A stretch of DNA of 5,266 nucleotides from Robiginitomaculum sp. (lineage in GTDB: Bacteria > Pseudomonadota > Alphaproteobacteria > Caulobacterales > Maricaulaceae). The position numbers were made by a program, and so were the translations under genes. Under the pieces are notes generated by a model. The model did not search any database, had not been told where the DNA came from, and saw nothing but the letters and a program-made list of their open reading frames with translations. Positions 1-5,070 of the stretch are shown here, piece by piece. Position 1 is the first letter of the stretch, and every line of letters starts with the position of its first letter. The stretch lies in assembly GCA_002732685.1 (NCBI GenBank), contig NVRS01000007.1:64313-69578 (forward strand), read 5' to 3'.

Positions 1-259
1 GTCATCAACACCATACTCGACTACGCCAACCATTGAATTTGTAAAGTCATTAAAGGGACCACCTAAATGCATGTACGAATAACTCTGTCCTTCAGCATAT
101 CTATCTTCATTGTTCCTATTGACAGCAATAGATGCTGAAAGTGCCATATTATCAGCAGCCATTTGTGCAATTTGTTTTGCTTTGCTGACTTGACTAACAT
201 CATAAGCAGCACCAACAGTCATTACCACACCAAGACCTGTAACAGCCCATACCATGATG
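1..259 (-). pseudogene. TadG-like Flp pilus assembly protein, 5' end removed by IS, open at left edge
   Basis: Reading the minus strand from an ATG at 255 down to base 1 gives 85 uninterrupted residues. They begin MVWAVTGLGVVMTVGAAYDV and continue with SQVSKAKQIAQMAADNMALS. A hydrophobic stretch ending in G-A-A-x-D, then a basic and polar helix, then a Q-x-A-A-D-x-x-A-L-x-A motif, is the signature of the N-terminal TadE/TadG-like anchor. In that family the helix tethers the protein in the inner membrane, where it takes part in assembly of Flp/Tad pili. The usual first 10-20 residues (a short charged or polar start before the membrane helix) are missing. Upstream the frame enters the IS end and meets a TAG at 265-267. 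The remnant could still be translated from the Met at 255, but without its own promoter. The remainder lies beyond the window. The family call is good but rests on a short segment, and truncation is inferred from the IS junction. Confidence 0.68.
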
Positions 260-285
260 TGCCCCTAGAAATGTAGACACCTTGT
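260..285 (+). repeat. IS left terminal inverted repeat (IRL)
   Basis: The 26 bases start TGCCCCTAGAAATGTAGACA and match the reverse complement of 1492-1517 at 23 of 26 positions. The three mismatches cluster at positions 9, 11 and 12 of the repeat. The outer TGCCCCTA and the inner block TGTAGACACCTTGT are identical in both ends, as expected for a tip recognised by catalysis and an inner transposase-binding block. Confidence 0.9.
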
Positions 286-286
286 T

Positions 287-295
287 TGTTATAAT
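287..295 (+). promoter_or_regulatory. Extended -10 promoter of the IS
   Basis: TGTTATAAT matches the TGnTATAAT extended -10 consensus exactly. No convincing -35 lies 16-18 bp upstream, which is typical of extended -10 promoters. Transcription would start near 302, just ahead of AAGGAG at 303-308, the likely ribosome-binding site of orfA. In IS3-type circular intermediates a stronger promoter can form across abutted ends; that was not assessed here. Confidence 0.45.
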
Positions 296-316
296 TGGAA
301 GCAAGGAGATATGAAG

Positions 317-589
317 ATGGGTAAGGGAATACAGTATACGGACGAGTTCAAACGGGACGCTGTGGCGCAGGTTAAAGAGCGGGGCTATTCGGTCAAAGAT
401 GTGTCGGAACGATTGGGGATTTGCACCAAGTCGATGTATGATTGGATCAAAAAATTTCATGAGCCAGAAGCGCCGACCGCAGATATAAGCAATCAAGCAC
501 AAGAGAACCTTCGCCTTAAAGCAGGGCTTAGACGCGTTACTGAGGAGCGCGACATCTTAAAAAAGGCTACGGTGTACTTCGCGCCCTGA
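317..589 (+). CDS. IS3-family transposase OrfA (helix-turn-helix protein)
   Basis: This 90-residue protein would bind the IS ends and, fused to OrfB, form the transposase. Residues 6-20 (QYTDEFKRDAVAQVK) match the start of HTH_Tnp_1 proteins. The helix-turn-helix lies at about 24-46 (SVKDVSERLGI..KSMYDWIKKF). A leucine-zipper-like stretch follows, with L67, V74 and L81 spaced by seven, within the family-typical VTEERDILKK. The ATG at 317 is preferred because AAGGAG at 303-308 lies 8 nt upstream; the in-frame ATG at 311 would be only 2 nt from it. The protein ends KKATVYFAP at a TGA (587-589), just past the A6G tract at 559-565. One oddity is G70 where relatives usually have a charged residue (LKAGLRRV). 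The end is abrupt: removing one C from 584-586 would make orfA read straight into orfB. Confidence 0.88.
   Translation: MGKGIQYTDEFKRDAVAQVKERGYSVKDVSERLGICTKSMYDWIKKFHEPEAPTADISNQAQENLRLKAGLRRVTEERDILKKATVYFAP
559..565 (+). other. A AAA AAG slippery heptamer in orfA frame
   Basis: The codons are TTA AAA AAG, so the heptamer is correctly phased for tandem -1 slippage, the usual way IS3 elements make the OrfAB fusion. After the slip, however, translation reads GYGVLRALSPARKSSWGARE and stops at a TGA at 631-633, without entering the orfB frame. The site is seen directly; whether it functions in this copy is doubtful. Confidence 0.55.
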
Positions 590-608
590 GCCCAGCGAGG
601 AAGTCCTC

Positions 609-1487
609 TTGGGGGGCAAGAGAAGCCAAGTGAAGTACGCCTTTATCAAGGCACACCGTGTGGAGTTTTCTGTGCGTGCTATGTGCCACGTTTTGCGGGT
701 GCATCCGAGCGGGTTTTATGCGTGGCTCAAGTCTGGCCTGAGTATAATGGCGAAGCGGCAACGCCGTCTCACTGGGCTTATCAAACAATCATGGCTAGAG
801 AGCGGCTGCGTTTATGGCTACCGTAAAGTTCATCACGACCTGCTTGATATGGGCGAGGCTTGCGCGCCTAATACAGTCGCTAAGCTTATGCAAAAGTGCG
901 GCCTTCGGGCACAAGTTGGCTATAAACGCCGCCCTGGCAAGTATGGTACCAAGCCGTCGATTGTGGTTGCCAATCAGTTGAAGCAGAACTTTGATATAGC
1001 GCATCCTAATATGGTTTGGGTGACAGATATTACTTACATTAAAACTCATGAGGGATGGTTGTTTTTATCCGTCGTTATTGACCTGTACTCCCGCCGTGTT
1101 GTTGGTTGGTCGATGAACGGGAGAATGCAAACGAGTCTGGCTTTAAATGCTTTATTGATGGCCGTTTGGCGGCGCAAACCAAAGGCCAAAGTGATAGTCC
1201 ATTCCGACCAAGGAAGCCAGTTTACAAGTGCGGAGTGGCAATCGTTCCTAGCTGCGCACAATCTGGAAGCTAGCATGAGCCGACGTGGAAACTGCTATGC
1301 TAATGCGGTCGCTGAAAGCTTCTTCCACTTGCTCAAAACCGAACGGATTAGGCGCAAGACCTACAAAACACGGCAACCCGCACGCCAAGACGTGTTTGAT
1401 TATATCAAAATGTTTTACAATTCTAAGCGAAAGCATGGTAAGTGCGGGATGTTGTCACCCGCTCAGTTCGAGATGGCAACAAAATGA
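609..1487 (+). CDS. IS3-family transposase OrfB (DDE integrase domain)
   Basis: OrfB is the catalytic part of the transposase, cutting and joining DNA at the IS ends. If read from the TTG at 609 it has 292 residues. The N-terminal part (about 8-115) is the family's HTH_21-type region, with KYAFIKAHR, HPSGFYAWL and SGCVYGYRKVH. The rve integrase core follows at about 130-290. Its catalytic triad is visible: D140 (WVTDITYI), D200 (VIVHSDQGSQF) and E236 (NAVAESFFHLLK), spaced 59 and 35 residues apart as in IS3 integrases. The C-terminus YNSKRKHGKCGMLSPAQFE is complete, so the domain looks intact. The TTG is supported by GAGGAA at 597-602, 6 nt upstream; a GTG at 630 is an alternative, and the frame is open back to 561. 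Relative to orfA it lies in +1 phase and starts 19 nt after the orfA stop. Confidence 0.92.
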   Translation: MGGKRSQVKYAFIKAHRVEFSVRAMCHVLRVHPSGFYAWLKSGLSIMAKRQRRLTGLIKQSWLESGCVYGYRKVHHDLLDMGEACAPNTVAKLMQKCGLRAQVGYKRRPGKYGTKPSIVVANQLKQNFDIAHPNMVWVTDITYIKTHEGWLFLSVVIDLYSRRVVGWSMNGRMQTSLALNALLMAVWRRKPKAKVIVHSDQGSQFTSAEWQSFLAAHNLEASMSRRGNCYANAVAESFFHLLKTERIRRKTYKTRQPARQDVFDYIKMFYNSKRKHGKCGMLSPAQFEMATK

Positions 1488-1491
1488 AGGT

Positions 1492-1517
1492 ACAAGGTGT
1501 CTACAAATTTAGGGGCA
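1492..1517 (-). repeat. IS right terminal inverted repeat (IRR)
   Basis: The reverse complement begins TGCCCCTAAATTTGTAGACA and matches IRL at 23 of 26 bases. It starts 5 nt after the orfB stop codon, so the element is compact. The flank beyond the final CA is TTA, which does not repeat the ATG outside the left end. Confidence 0.9.
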
Positions 1518-1695
1518 TTACCTCAGCGACCTCGCACAATTGGGATGCGTATTAGACATCAATTTTAGGAATTAAGCTGGCCTAGTTCTATCCGTCATAA
1601 ATAGGCATTATTTTACAATTAGCATTCTTATTTAATAATTCATGGCAGTCTCTCTTGCTTGGCAGCGTCTCTATATTAACATGGGAGACAACATA
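1518..1695. other. Gap between IS right end and the 1696 gene
   Basis: No gene is supported here. Read on the minus strand toward the IS, the sequence next to the junction gives only a 13-residue frame (MSNTHPNCARSLR, then TAA at 1518-1520). It does not supply the missing membrane-anchor start of the TadG-like gene. The only clear signal is the promoter candidate at 1612-1639. Confidence 0.6.
1612..1639 (+). promoter_or_regulatory. Candidate sigma70 promoter for the 1696 gene
   Basis: TTTACA (1612-1617) and AATAAT (1634-1639) each match five of six consensus bases and are 16 bp apart. Initiation near 1646 would give a leader of about 50 nt before the ATG at 1696. It would also exclude the in-frame ATG at 1642 as the start. 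The surrounding DNA is AT-rich, so a chance match is possible. Confidence 0.42.
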
Positions 1696-2028
1696 ATGAC
1701 AAACCGAATAAGAATCACGGAGGCGCAGATGACATTAACGGCTGGATTATGCTTGGTGCCACTCTCCAATACACACGAGGCACATCTTAGTAATTTCAGA
1801 GATAGCCAGAATGTGAGCATCAATTTACTTGATTTTGGAATACAATTTAATGGTCGTCCGACAATGTTGATGGGCGGCGAAGATATGTACATGCCTTTGT
1901 TTGAACCAGAAGAGTATGAACAGGCAAATTTGGGTGGTGTAAAGGCTTCCAAAAATACAGTTCTAATCATAGCCGGCGGCGGCAAAAATGAAGCCAACGA
2001 AGGATCTGATGGCAACAACGGTGATTAG
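1696..2028 (+). CDS. Hypothetical protein, 110 aa, unrecognised
   Basis: I do not recognise this protein. Three in-frame starts deserve thought: 1681 (no Shine-Dalgarno), 1696 (GGAG at 1684-1687, 8 nt away) and 1729 (GGAGG at 1719-1723, 5 nt away, 99 residues). I chose 1696, but 1729 is nearly as good. From 1696 the N-terminus has two arginines, then a mildly hydrophobic run (MTLTAGLCLVPLS) followed by NTHEA, so a weak Sec signal peptide is possible. The middle carries acidic and aromatic residues (MYMPLFEPEEYEQ). The end is a short hydrophobic patch NTVLIIAGGG followed by a glycine-, asparagine- and acid-rich tail ending GSDGNNGD. A promoter candidate precedes it and a strong dyad follows, which supports a real, separately transcribed gene. 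It lies 87 bp ahead of the dsbD-like gene on the same strand. Confidence 0.5.
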   Translation: MTNRIRITEAQMTLTAGLCLVPLSNTHEAHLSNFRDSQNVSINLLDFGIQFNGRPTMLMGGEDMYMPLFEPEEYEQANLGGVKASKNTVLIIAGGGKNEANEGSDGNNGD

Positions 2029-2048
2029 GCCTTTAGCAATTCATCAAA

Positions 2049-2081
2049 CATCACCATATTTGTTACAAATAATGTGTGATG
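2049..2081. promoter_or_regulatory. Large dyad between the 1696 gene and the dsbD-like gene (terminator or operator)
   Basis: The outer arms CATCAC (2049-2054) and GTGATG (2076-2081), then CAT (2055-2057) and ATG (2072-2074), then ATTTGT (2058-2063) and ACAAAT (2065-2070), pair around a central T at 2064. The right arm carries two unpaired bases (2071, 2075). That makes 15 complementary pairs in 33 nt. No T-run follows, so it is not a standard intrinsic terminator. The near-absent loop and the site 35 nt before the dsbD-like ATG fit a protein-binding operator as well as an RNA hairpin. The dyad is seen directly; its role is inferred. Confidence 0.5.
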
Positions 2082-2115
2082 CGTTCTCATTGGGAAATTA
2101 ACCTAAGTGATATTT

Positions 2116-4203
2116 ATGAGACTTTTCATTAGTATATTTTCTCTGATTGTGGCTTGCTTCATAAGTCCAACTGGGTTCGCGGCTGAAAGTAAACCTGATA
2201 ATTCAGGCAGAGCAGTTGCGCAATTAGTCACTTCACATAATGTTGTAGAACCTGGTCAAAATTTACATGTTGCGCTGCTGTTAAAACTTGAGCCGAATTG
2301 GCATACATATTGGCGCAACCCCGGCGGCCCAGGGGAACCTGCAACGCTGGAATGGAGTACACGAGACGACGTAAAAATTGGCGAAATAATCTGGCCGCTA
2401 CCAAAAATAATAACTACGGGCCCTATTGTTAATTACGGTTTTGAAGACCAAGTGCTCTTACCCATGAACTTGCAAATCCCTGTGACTGCTATGCAAGGAG
2501 AGATATACAAAATTAGCGCACAAGCCTCTTATTTGGTGTGTTATGATGTCTGTCTACCAGAAAACGCGCAGCTAGAACTGTCACTTGAAATAGGCACACC
2601 GTCAAAAGATGAGCGCTGGTTTTTTGACATCCAAAACACTGTTTCCAGCACCCCAATACCCGAAGATGTTTCTGGGAGTGTAAAACTTTATGACGGAAAA
2701 CTCCTGATTGAAATTGCCAACAGTTCAGTTGATTTTGGGGAAATTAGCGACCCTTATTTTTTCCCTTATGAACAAGACGTAATTGAAGCAAGTTCACCGC
2801 AAAACGTTTCGCGTAATGATACAAGTATAGTTTTTGCTTTAACGCCGGGCTACCTATTTGAAGACGGAATACGCGATGTTCCAGGTGTGCTGTCCTATAC
2901 GCACGCTACCGAGGCTGGCTTGATACGACGCGGCATTGTTGTAACAGCCCAAGCTAGCCAGCGCGCAGCAAGCAAGGATGAGACACTTGCAGCAACTAGC
3001 GGTACACTCGGCATAATAGGCGCAATTTTTGGTGCGTTCTTAGGCGGATTGATATTGAATTTAATGCCGTGCGTATTCCCAGTACTGTCGTTAAAAGCAC
3101 TTGGTTTTGCTCGGGCTGCACACGGAGACGCCCGCAAAATTACGGCGCAAGGTTGGCTATATACCTTAGGTGTAATGGCCTCGTTTTTAGTGATGGCTAT
3201 TTTACTGTTATTTCTCAAAGCAGGTGGATCTATTATTGCTTGGGGGTTTCAGTTGCAAAACCCAATTTTTGTTGGCGGGTTATCCTTGTTGTTTTTCGCG
3301 ATAGCACTGAATTTACTAGGTGTGTACGAAATTGGCGGTCGCGTTCAAAATATGGGCTCTAACTTAACCAAGCAAGACAGTGGAAAAGGTTCATTCTTCA
3401 CTGGAGTTCTAGCCGTTGTAGTAGCGACGCCGTGCACAGCTCCGTTCATGGCTGGAGCAATGGGGTTTGCATTTACCCAATCTGCATCGCATACACTTTT
3501 AATATTTACATCTCTGGGCGTTGGTTTTGCGCTCCCATTTTTGGCGCTATCATATTCACCATGGATGTTAAAACACTTGCCTCAACCCGGACTATGGATG
3601 GACACATTCAAACAGTTTTTGGCATTCCCCATGTTTGCCACCGCAGCTTGGTTGATTTGGATATTGAGTATTCAAGCAGGACCAGATGGCGTATTACGTA
3701 TATTAAGCGCTATGTTATTAACCGGCCTCAGTTTTTGGTTGTGGAAACGTCAAGGGTGGGTTTCAAGAACAACAATTATGGTGTGTTTGTTAATTGGTGT
3801 GTGGACGGTTTATGGCCTCGACAGCATTGAACGATCTCAAAAATTTGCCATTAGCGAGCGTACATTGTCTTGGTCTCCAAATGCTGTCAAAACCTTGCGC
3901 GCGCAGGGACATCCTGTGTTTGTCGATTTCACGGCTGCTTGGTGTGTCACTTGTAAAGTCAATGAACGAACAGTATTACACACCGATAAAACCAAATCTC
4001 TTTTTGAAAGAACAAACACCAAAGTTCTCGTCGCTGATTGGACAAGTCATGATGACACAATCACCGAAGAATTAGCGCGTCACGGACGGGCGGGCGTTCC
4101 GCTCTATCTTCTTTATCCAGCAGGGTCTACAGAAGTAGAGCCAATAATATTGCCGCAAATTTTAAGTTTTAATGCGGTAGAGACCGCTCTTGAAGTTGAT
4201 TGA
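2116..4203 (+). CDS. DsbD/ScsB-family transmembrane protein-disulfide reductase
   Basis: This family moves electrons from cytoplasmic thioredoxin across the inner membrane to periplasmic thiol proteins, such as disulfide isomerases, cytochrome c maturation factors or copper-stress partners. Read from ATG 2116 it has 695 residues. Residues 1-23 (RLFISIFSLIVACF..GFAA) form a signal peptide. A periplasmic domain (about 30-280) carries NWHTYWRNPGGPGEPATLEW and the pair C142/C146 (YLVCYDVCLPE). Eight membrane helices span about 297-568, with redox cysteines C319 (NLMPCVFPVLSLKAL) and C440 (VVATPCTAPFMAGAMG). A C-terminal thioredoxin domain has C610/C613 (AAWCVTCKVNE) and the cis-proline loop GVP (P662). 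All six cysteines are present. The length and the HTYWRNPG domain fit ScsB-type proteins better than classical DsbD of about 565 residues, so no symbol is given. A GTG at 2107 in the same frame is an alternative start, but ATG followed by arginine makes a better signal peptide. No scsA, scsC, scsD or cytochrome c gene is adjacent. Confidence 0.93.
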   Translation: MRLFISIFSLIVACFISPTGFAAESKPDNSGRAVAQLVTSHNVVEPGQNLHVALLLKLEPNWHTYWRNPGGPGEPATLEWSTRDDVKIGEIIWPLPKIITTGPIVNYGFEDQVLLPMNLQIPVTAMQGEIYKISAQASYLVCYDVCLPENAQLELSLEIGTPSKDERWFFDIQNTVSSTPIPEDVSGSVKLYDGKLLIEIANSSVDFGEISDPYFFPYEQDVIEASSPQNVSRNDTSIVFALTPGYLFEDGIRDVPGVLSYTHATEAGLIRRGIVVTAQASQRAASKDETLAATSGTLGIIGAIFGAFLGGLILNLMPCVFPVLSLKALGFARAAHGDARKITAQGWLYTLGVMASFLVMAILLLFLKAGGSIIAWGFQLQNPIFVGGLSLLFFAIALNLLGVYEIGGRVQNMGSNLTKQDSGKGSFFTGVLAVVVATPCTAPFMAGAMGFAFTQSASHTLLIFTSLGVGFALPFLALSYSPWMLKHLPQPGLWMDTFKQFLAFPMFATAAWLIWILSIQAGPDGVLRILSAMLLTGLSFWLWKRQGWVSRTTIMVCLLIGVWTVYGLDSIERSQKFAISERTLSWSPNAVKTLRAQGHPVFVDFTAAWCVTCKVNERTVLHTDKTKSLFERTNTKVLVADWTSHDDTITEELARHGRAGVPLYLLYPAGSTEVEPIILPQILSFNAVETALEVD

Positions 4204-4381
4204 ATTGACTAAATGATCGAAGCGAAATTTTATATGAAGACGGACACTCATTTTGAAAAACTTCCCATAAACCACTGGACTTCTTGTGAAAAGGAAGCGG
4301 TAGTGTGTTGCGGCTCGGATACATGGGCCTTGTCTCGGTAGGCGCGATCACATTGTGTGGTCGCCAAATACGGAGACTAAA
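4204..4381. other. Gap between the dsbD-like gene and the DUF3489 operon
   Basis: This 178-bp stretch has no tRNA, no obvious intrinsic terminator with a T-run and no clear sigma70 promoter. It contains a 42-codon open frame from ATG 4213 to TAG 4341 (MIEAKFYMKTDTHFEKLPIN..., three cysteines). That frame has no Shine-Dalgarno sequence and no recognised family, so I do not call it a gene. A hairpin lies at 4344-4364, and GGAG (4372-4375) serves the next gene. If the recombinase operon belongs to an integrated element, its boundary with the older chromosome could fall in this gap. Confidence 0.5.
4344..4364. promoter_or_regulatory. Inverted repeat just ahead of the DUF3489 gene
   Basis: GCGATCACA (4344-4352) and TGTGGTCGC (4356-4364) pair over nine positions with one T-G wobble, around a TTG loop. 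It ends 17 nt before the ATG at 4382 and 7 nt before its Shine-Dalgarno. It could be an operator for autoregulation or an mRNA hairpin in the leader; there is no T-run, so it is not a standard terminator. Confidence 0.4.
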
Positions 4382-4624
4382 ATGGAAACTCTAACAACGG
4401 ATATAATTCCGCCCCGCAAAGGCACCAAGCAAGAGAAGCTTGTAGTTCTACTTTGCCGTAAAACGGGTGCCACACTTGAGCAGATAAGCGAACGTTTGGG
4501 ATGGCAACGCCATACATCTAGTGCGGCAATGACTGGCCTGAAAAAACGCGGCTATAAGATAGAACGTGTTAGTGAGGGGGGTAAAACAAGCCGCTATATA
4601 ATCCGCGCACCAGTAACAACGTAA
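4382..4624 (+). CDS. DUF3489 domain protein, small winged-helix-like
   Basis: This is an 80-residue protein. Residues 14-73 match the DUF3489 pattern: GTKQEKLVVLL, then GATLEQISERLGWQRHT, then an A-x-x-G-L-K-K-R-G-Y segment and a basic SRYIIR end. The order (helix, T-x-x-Q-I recognition unit, turn with G-W-Q-x-H-T, wing) resembles a small winged helix and suggests DNA binding; the function is not established. The start at ATG 4382 has GGAG 6 nt upstream, whereas the upstream in-frame GTG at 4355 lies in the hairpin and has no ribosome-binding site. The stop TAA shares a base with the ATG of the next gene (TAATG). It is the first of three coupled genes with DUF2924 and the serine recombinase, a grouping familiar in alphaproteobacteria. 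A control or directionality role for the recombinase is inference. Confidence 0.85.
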   Translation: METLTTDIIPPRKGTKQEKLVVLLCRKTGATLEQISERLGWQRHTSSAAMTGLKKRGYKIERVSEGGKTSRYIIRAPVTT

Positions 4625-5070
4625 TGACAAAAGTTCCCTATAATATCGAGGCGGGAATCCACCGCCTCGATAAACTGGACCGCCCTGACTTATTAGCGGA
4701 GTGGATTGAAGTTTTTGACCATCTACCACTAAAAGGCGCTCGAAACATCACTTTACGGCGAGGGCTATCTTATCGCATCCAAGAACAAAAGTTGGGCAAG
4801 TTAAAGCATCCGATAATTAAAAAACTACACAGAATAGTAAAAAGTAAAGACGAAGAGGTAGGTATGATAACACCAAAAATTAAGCCACAAATAGGCAACC
4901 AGATCATCCGAGAATGGAATGGTAAAACCCACACGGTAATGGTTGTCGAAAGCGGGTTTGAATGGAGCGGCGAACAGTACACTTCATTGTCTGCTGTGGC
5001 TCATGCCATCACAGGGGCGCGGTGGTCGGGTCCACGGTTCTTTGGTTTGAATGGCAAACCCACGCCATGA
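4624..5070 (+). CDS. DUF2924 domain protein
   Basis: This 148-residue protein matches DUF2924 in two parts. The N-terminal part (about 10-75) includes [31 protein letters not shown] and a basic helix. The C-terminal part (about 93-142) includes [40 protein letters not shown] and FFGL. The second half is the best conserved region of the family. It resembles a small compact domain that reads R-x-W-x-G, then F-x-W-x-G-x-x-Y-x-S-L-S-x-x-A, then I-T-G-x-x-W-S-G-P-x-F-F-G-L. The biochemical role is unknown. The start overlaps the preceding stop by one base and has no Shine-Dalgarno, so translation likely depends on coupling. The stop TGA overlaps the recombinase ATG by four bases (ATGA). Its fixed position before a serine recombinase suggests an accessory protein of that recombinase; this is inference. 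Confidence 0.87.
   Translation: MTKVPYNIEAGIHRLDKLDRPDLLAEWIEVFDHLPLKGARNITLRRGLSYRIQEQKLGKLKHPIIKKLHRIVKSKDEEVGMITPKIKPQIGNQIIREWNGKTHTVMVVESGFEWSGEQYTSLSAVAHAITGARWSGPRFFGLNGKPTP

Larger units (their letters stand above)
260..1517 (+). mobile_element. IS3-family insertion sequence, complete, about 1.26 kb
   Basis: The element is bounded by 26-bp imperfect inverted repeats beginning TG and ending CA. It contains orfA (helix-turn-helix, leucine zipper) followed by orfB (DDE integrase), in the order and sizes normal for the IS3 family. The three bases outside the left end are ATG and those outside the right end are TTA, so the 3-5 bp target duplication usual for IS3 elements is absent. This suggests recombination between IS copies or an IS-mediated deletion after insertion. 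The element interrupts a TadG-like gene on the left, but no matching 5' tadG part is present on the right. The orfA/orfB register is unusual and may make this copy inactive. I do not assign a named IS or subgroup. Confidence 0.92.

Noticed and set aside
200..502. Minus-strand 100-codon frame across the IS left end
   Set aside because: It overlaps both the TadG-like frame and orfA, has no domain resemblance, and straddles a mobile-element boundary; a shadow of the real frames.
1642..1695. Longer start for the 110-residue protein at ATG 1642
   Set aside because: No Shine-Dalgarno sequence, and it falls at or before the predicted transcription start from the TTTACA/AATAAT promoter; 1696 and 1729 have good ribosome-binding sites.
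2146..2157. Lipobox-like IVAC near residue 14 of the dsbD-like protein
   Set aside because: The hydrophobic segment continues past the cysteine and ends in GFAA, which fits signal peptidase I cleavage better than lipoprotein processing.
3069..4075. Plus-strand alternative frames inside the dsbD-like gene (3069-3362, 3432-3830, 3794-4075)
   Set aside because: All lie within an intact 695-residue gene with conserved motifs throughout; their translations show no family features.
4321..4370. tRNA-like or att-in-tRNA possibility near the hairpin
   Set aside because: No T-loop, anticodon stem or acceptor stem can be drawn; only a single short hairpin is present.
4448..4982. Minus-strand frames opposite the DUF3489 and DUF2924 genes
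   Set aside because: The plus-strand genes have clear family matches and coupled starts; the opposite frames are byproducts.
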